Made by a program: the position numbers and the translations under genes. A stretch of 64,000 nt of DNA, from positions 3,596,001 to 3,660,000 of the forward strand of contig CAWCOH010000001.1 of NCBI GenBank assembly GCA_963797115.1, in the 5' to 3' direction. Of the stretch, positions 61,268 to 64,000 are shown one piece after another. Position 1 is the stretch's first letter. Every line of letters starts with the position of its first letter. Source of the DNA: AP-15 sp963797115 (GTDB taxonomy: Bacteria > Pseudomonadota > Alphaproteobacteria > ATCC43930 > CGMCC-115725). The notes under the pieces are model-generated. The model saw nothing but the letters and a program-made list of their open reading frames with translations, was not told the DNA's origin and did not search any database.

Positions 61268-62056
61268 TTACGACGGACGTGACGACCGCCTGCGCGGCGA
61301 GGTGGCGCGAGATTTTGGCACGGCACCGGGCTGGCGGCGGGGGCCACGGTTGGCCGGCAGGTCGGCCAAGGCCATCGGCTCGCCGATGGCGGCTCGTGCG
61401 GCTATCACCTCGGCCGGCCCGGTCTTGGCGCCATAGCGGCAGAGGTCGGCGACAACGCAATCCGGACAATCGGGCTTGCGGGCGGTGCAGACATATCGCC
61501 CGTGCAGGATCAGCCAGTGATGGGCATAGCGCTTGTATTGGGCGGGGGTGCACGCCTCGAGCGCGACCTCGACCGCGAGCGGCGTCTTACCCGGCGCGAG
61601 CCCGGAGCGGTTGGCGACCCGGAAAATATGGGTGTCGACCGCGATTGTCGGCTCGCCGAAGGCCACGTTCAGCACCACGTTCGCGGTCTTGCGTCCAACG
61701 CCCGGTAGCGTCTCCAAGGCCGCCCGGTCACGCGGAACTTCGCCGCCATACTGCTCGACCAGGATGCGGCTCAGCGCTATCAGGTTCCTCGCCTTGGTGC
61801 GGAAGAGGCCGATCGTGCGGATCAGCTCGACTACCCTATCCTCGCCGAGCGCCAACATCTGCTCGGGCGTGTCGGCGAGCGCGAAGAGCGCCGGGGTCGC
61901 CTTGTTGACGCCGGTGTCCGTCGCCTGCGCTGACAGGACGACCGCAACCAGCAAGGTGAACGGGTTGATGAATTCGAGCTCGGTCTGCGGGATCGGCCGT
62001 GTTTCGGCCAGTCGCCGATAAAACTCTCCGACCTCGCGTTTCGAGAAGGCGCGCAT
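61268..62056 (-). CDS. nth: Endonuclease III
   Basis: A 262-residue base-excision repair glycosylase/lyase for oxidised pyrimidines. NPFTLLVAVVLSAQATDTGVNKATP is the N-terminal signature, LPGVGRKTANVVLN the helix-hairpin-helix with the catalytic Lys, and VDTHIFRVANR holds the catalytic Asp. The [4Fe-4S] ligands have the correct C-x6-C-x2-C-x5-C spacing (CTARKPDCPDCVVADLC). About 50 residues follow the cluster, longer than in E. coli, and the last 35 are basic and low-complexity. ATG 62056 starts the conserved part. Confidence 0.95.
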   Translation of the reverse strand: MRAFSKREVGEFYRRLAETRPIPQTELEFINPFTLLVAVVLSAQATDTGVNKATPALFALADTPEQMLALGEDRVVELIRTIGLFRTKARNLIALSRILVEQYGGEVPRDRAALETLPGVGRKTANVVLNVAFGEPTIAVDTHIFRVANRSGLAPGKTPLAVEVALEACTPAQYKRYAHHWLILHGRYVCTARKPDCPDCVVADLCRYGAKTGPAEVIAARAAIGEPMALADLPANRGPRRQPGAVPKSRATSPRRRSSRPS

Positions 62057-62179
62057 CGGATTCGAGTGTAGAGGGCAGCGCGCTTCCAGGCAAACCTGGT
62101 GTCCTCTCAAGCAGATGATCCAGGGGCCGTCATGTTTGGGCAGGGCCTCGGCTGATTACGAGTTGCTCCAGCGTAAAAA

Positions 62180-62194
62180 TTGCCACATTGGCAA
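62180..62194. promoter_or_regulatory. Short palindrome, possible operator
   Basis: TTGCCA-CAT-TGGCAA, with 6-bp arms, about 125 bp upstream of nth and 350 bp upstream of the DUF2244 gene. The form suits a LysR- or GntR-type dimer site; no regulator gene is adjacent. Confidence 0.25.
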
Positions 62195-62426
62195 ACTAGA
62201 CAGAGGTTGATCGTGGTCTCTGGTTGGGGCGTCACCAACGCAAGGGAGGCCCGTATGGTCGATGCAGTGACGGAGAAAACGCCGCGGCAGCTACGTGGGG
62301 CAGTCGTTCCGCGCGTTCGAACGCCACAACCTCAAGAGGAAGTCCCGCTGTAGACCCGCTGCAGGTGCAGCGGAGCGTCGCATATCGGACAATCAAAAGT
62401 TGTCGACGGGTAGTCACGGGCCCCGG

Positions 62427-62452
62427 ATCTTTCGCCGGGATGACGAAGGGAG
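62427..62452. repeat. Short hairpin resembling dispersed 'VIPAKAGIQ'-type repeats
   Basis: GGGCCCCGGATCTTTCGCCGGGATGACG-like sequence contains CCCGG and CCGGG arms. Its minus-strand translation gives FVIPAKDPG, close to the VIPAKAGIQ peptide that marks a widespread repeat misread as coding sequence. Confidence 0.35.
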
Positions 62453-62540
62453 GCACCGCGGTCAGGCGAACCATCTGAATGCGTCAGAAGATTGCCCGAA
62501 CGGCTTTACGGAACCCCTGCCTCGCCCCTATGTTCGGTGG

Positions 62541-63104
62541 GTGACGACCCAAGCCGCCGAATACGCCGAGACCGACGCGCCGCTCGGCCGCTTGTTTTTC
62601 GAGCGCGTGCTATCGCCGCACCGCAGCCTGCCCCCACACGGCTTTTATATCCTGATGCTGACCCTGGGCTTGATCAGTCTGGCTGTTGGCATCGGGTTCG
62701 TAGCGATCGGCGCCTGGCCCGTGTTCGGGTTCTTCGGGCTGGATGTCGCTTTCGTCTACGTCGCCTTCCGTCGCAACTATCGCGGTGCCCGCCAGAGCGA
62801 GACGATCCGGCTTGCCGCCGACGCCTTCACGGTCGAGCGGATAAGTGTGCGGGGCGTGCGCCGCGCCTGGCGGTTCCAACCGTTCTGGCTGCGGGTGATC
62901 CTCGAAGAGCGTGCCGGCGATGCCAACCGATTGCTCGTCGCTTCCCATGGCCGCAGCTTGGTGGTCGGCGATTTCGTGACCTCGCCTGCCCGCCGCGAAC
63001 TCGCAGCGGCGATCCGAGAGGCGCTCAGACGCTGGCAAGAGGCGCTCAACCCCGCTGCTGCCGCGTCGACGGATCAGAGAGCCAGCACCTCCTTCAAGCC
63101 GTAG
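62541..63104 (+). CDS. DUF2244 membrane protein
   Basis: A 187-residue protein starting at GTG 62541. RLFFERVLSPHRSLPPHGFYILMLTLGLISLAVGIGFVAIGAWPVFGFFGLDVAFVYVAFRRNYRGAR shows the DUF2244 pattern: two adjacent membrane helices (about residues 35-58 and 60-78) followed by the conserved FRRNYRxAR. The cytoplasmic C-terminal part is beta-rich. The family often accompanies cytochrome oxidase assembly genes, not present here. Its 3' end overlaps dapB (convergent) by 31 bp. Confidence 0.83.
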   Translation: MTTQAAEYAETDAPLGRLFFERVLSPHRSLPPHGFYILMLTLGLISLAVGIGFVAIGAWPVFGFFGLDVAFVYVAFRRNYRGARQSETIRLAADAFTVERISVRGVRRAWRFQPFWLRVILEERAGDANRLLVASHGRSLVVGDFVTSPARRELAAAIREALRRWQEALNPAAAASTDQRASTSFKP

Positions 63105-63880
63105 AGCCCTGGCGGCCGACCGACAACCCAACGCGCCGCCTGCACCGCACCCTTCGCGTAAACGGCGCGGCTCGTCGCTCGGTGGGTCAGCTCGAGACGT
63201 TCGCCGGCGCCGGCAAAGACCACGTGGTGGTCGCCGACTGTGTCACCCCCGCGCAATGAGGCAAATCCGATGCCGCCGGTGCGGCGGGGGCCGGTAATTC
63301 CGTCGCGTGCGCGCTGCTGCACTTCTTCAAACACTGCGCCTCGACCCTCAGCTGCCGCGCGGCCAAGTGCCAGCGCGGTGCCCGAGGGAGCGTCGACCTT
63401 GCCCCGATGATGCATTTCCATGATCTCTACGTCCCAGTCGGGACCGAGCCGTCGGGCGACCTCTTCGACGAGACCCAGGAGAAGGTTAATCCCGAGGCTC
63501 ATATTGGGTGCCCAGACGATCGGAATCTCCTGCGCCGCCTGCCGCACCGCCTCGGCCTCGTCGGCAGAGAGGCCGGTCGTGCCGACGACCATCGCCTTTC
63601 CCAACCTGGCGGCATCAACGACGTGGGCGGCCGTCGCTGCGGGAGCGGTAAAATCGATCGCGACATCACTATCGCGGATCACGTTCTCGGCGTTGTCGCT
63701 GACGGCAATGCCAAGCCGGCCGAGCCCGGCGAGTTCGCCGATGTCCTGATTGACGTAGCCGCTGCCCGGCCTGGCGCAGCCGCCGGCCAGCGTGCAACCT
63801 TGGCTCGCCACGATCTCGGCGACCAGCATCCGGCCCATCCGGCCGCCGGATCCGACGACTCCGACCCTCGTCCCGGCCAT
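63074..63880 (-). CDS. dapB: 4-hydroxy-tetrahydrodipicolinate reductase
   Basis: A 268-residue NAD(P)H-dependent reductase of the diaminopimelate/lysine pathway. VGVVGSGGRMGRMLVAEI is the dinucleotide-binding loop, VVGTTGLS and APNMSLGINLLLGLV follow, and MHHRGKVDAPSGTALALG holds the catalytic His/Lys and substrate site (near residues 158-175). ATG 63880 has GGAGG 8 nt upstream; longer in-frame extension is not conserved. Confidence 0.96.
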   Translation of the reverse strand: MAGTRVGVVGSGGRMGRMLVAEIVASQGCTLAGGCARPGSGYVNQDIGELAGLGRLGIAVSDNAENVIRDSDVAIDFTAPAATAAHVVDAARLGKAMVVGTTGLSADEAEAVRQAAQEIPIVWAPNMSLGINLLLGLVEEVARRLGPDWDVEIMEMHHRGKVDAPSGTALALGRAAAEGRGAVFEEVQQRARDGITGPRRTGGIGFASLRGGDTVGDHHVVFAGAGERLELTHRATSRAVYAKGAVQAARWVVGRPPGLYGLKEVLAL

Positions 63881-64000
63881 CTTCCGCCTCCATGCCCTTG
63901 AGCGCGTGACGGTTACCGATCGCACAGCAAAAGACAAGCGGTGCGGCATCGATGCCAAACCCTCGGGTCGACCAGGGCGACGTCGCGTTGCAATCGGCGT

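Larger units (their letters stand above)
62057..62540. other. Intergenic region upstream of nth and the DUF2244 gene
   Basis: A 484-bp divergent region without a recognisable gene. It holds a 15-bp palindrome (62180-62194) and a short repeat-like hairpin at about 62427-62452. A 32-codon ORF (62254-62352, MVDAVTEKTPRQ...) has a GGGAGG upstream but no recognisable product. Confidence 0.5.

Noticed and set aside
1..64000. CRISPR arrays, complete insertion sequences, prophage genes or rRNA
   Set aside because: No regularly spaced repeats, transposase or integrase motifs, phage structural genes or rRNA sequence were recognised by eye.

Overview
The window is GC-rich chromosomal DNA from an alphaproteobacterium. 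The evidence for that is lineage-typical content: gatCAB with an AspRS carrying the non-discriminating signature, a divK-pleD pair, an hdaA-type DnaA paralogue, an EipB homologue, ETF-ubiquinone oxidoreductase, bactofilin, and a DinB with an N-terminal zinc-knuckle extension. I cannot name a genus; a Rhodospirillales-like or Hyphomicrobiales-like lineage is a guess. Almost all of it is housekeeping sequence. I see no CRISPR array, prophage or complete insertion sequence. One tRNA (Gln, TTG) is present.

Layout. 1-3.4 kb (minus): gatC, a frame-split ABC substrate-binding gene, gatA and the start of gatB. 3.4-9.5 kb: ruvX, a MazEF-type module, an HdeD-like membrane protein, tryptophan 2,3-dioxygenase, an MFS transporter and a first PleD-like diguanylate cyclase. 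9.7-21.2 kb (plus): pyrB, vapBC, pyrC, plsY, dprA, topA, rnr, a CtpA-type protease and rpmG, tightly packed. 21.3-24.3 kb (minus): an EAL protein, a second PleD and DivK. 24.5-29.4 kb: ROK sugar kinase and dinB (plus), then eipB and aspS (minus). 29.6-33.3 kb: a class III cyclase with TPRs plus a cyclase fragment (minus), then rnd (plus). 33.4-44.9 kb: ppx and ppk, a SixA-like phosphatase, hdaA, a CDP-alcohol phosphatidyltransferase, DUF2066, purN, an oxidase-subunit-IV-like microprotein, an O-antigen-ligase-like protein, a TauD-like dioxygenase and an atypical purM. 45-49.3 kb (minus): tRNA-Gln, ispE, a TPR protein and ETF-QO. 49.4-60.7 kb (plus): UDG, a DUF924/Asp-box fusion ORF, a large alpha/beta hydrolase, a YncE-like beta-propeller, a DUF697 protein, a csbD remnant, a glycine/alanine-rich stress-like protein, a large catalase, an EI24 protein and bactofilin. 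61.3-64 kb: nth, a DUF2244 protein and dapB.

Functional links. GatCAB and the AspRS together predict indirect Asn-tRNA (and Gln-tRNA) formation. pyrB and pyrC make UMP precursors. dprA, topA, rnr, dinB, nth and udg handle nucleic acids. divK, two pleD copies and an EAL protein indicate c-di-GMP and cell-cycle signalling. ppk and ppx control polyphosphate.

The most unusual points are: (i) an ABC substrate-binding gene fitted with 4-nt overlaps between gatC and gatA, whose single frame break falls exactly on a canonical -1 slippery heptamer; (ii) a VapBC module fitted with overlaps between pyrB and pyrC; (iii) a dihydroorotase without its HxH zinc motif; (iv) a PurM of non-canonical type containing an AT-rich patch; (v) a DUF924/Asp-box in-frame fusion with an internal ribosome binding site; (vi) several strong palindromes and alphaproteobacterial palindromic repeats lying inside coding sequence; (vii) small decayed genes (csbD, vapC and cyclase fragments). 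I did not find a convincing new multi-gene defence or biosynthetic system.
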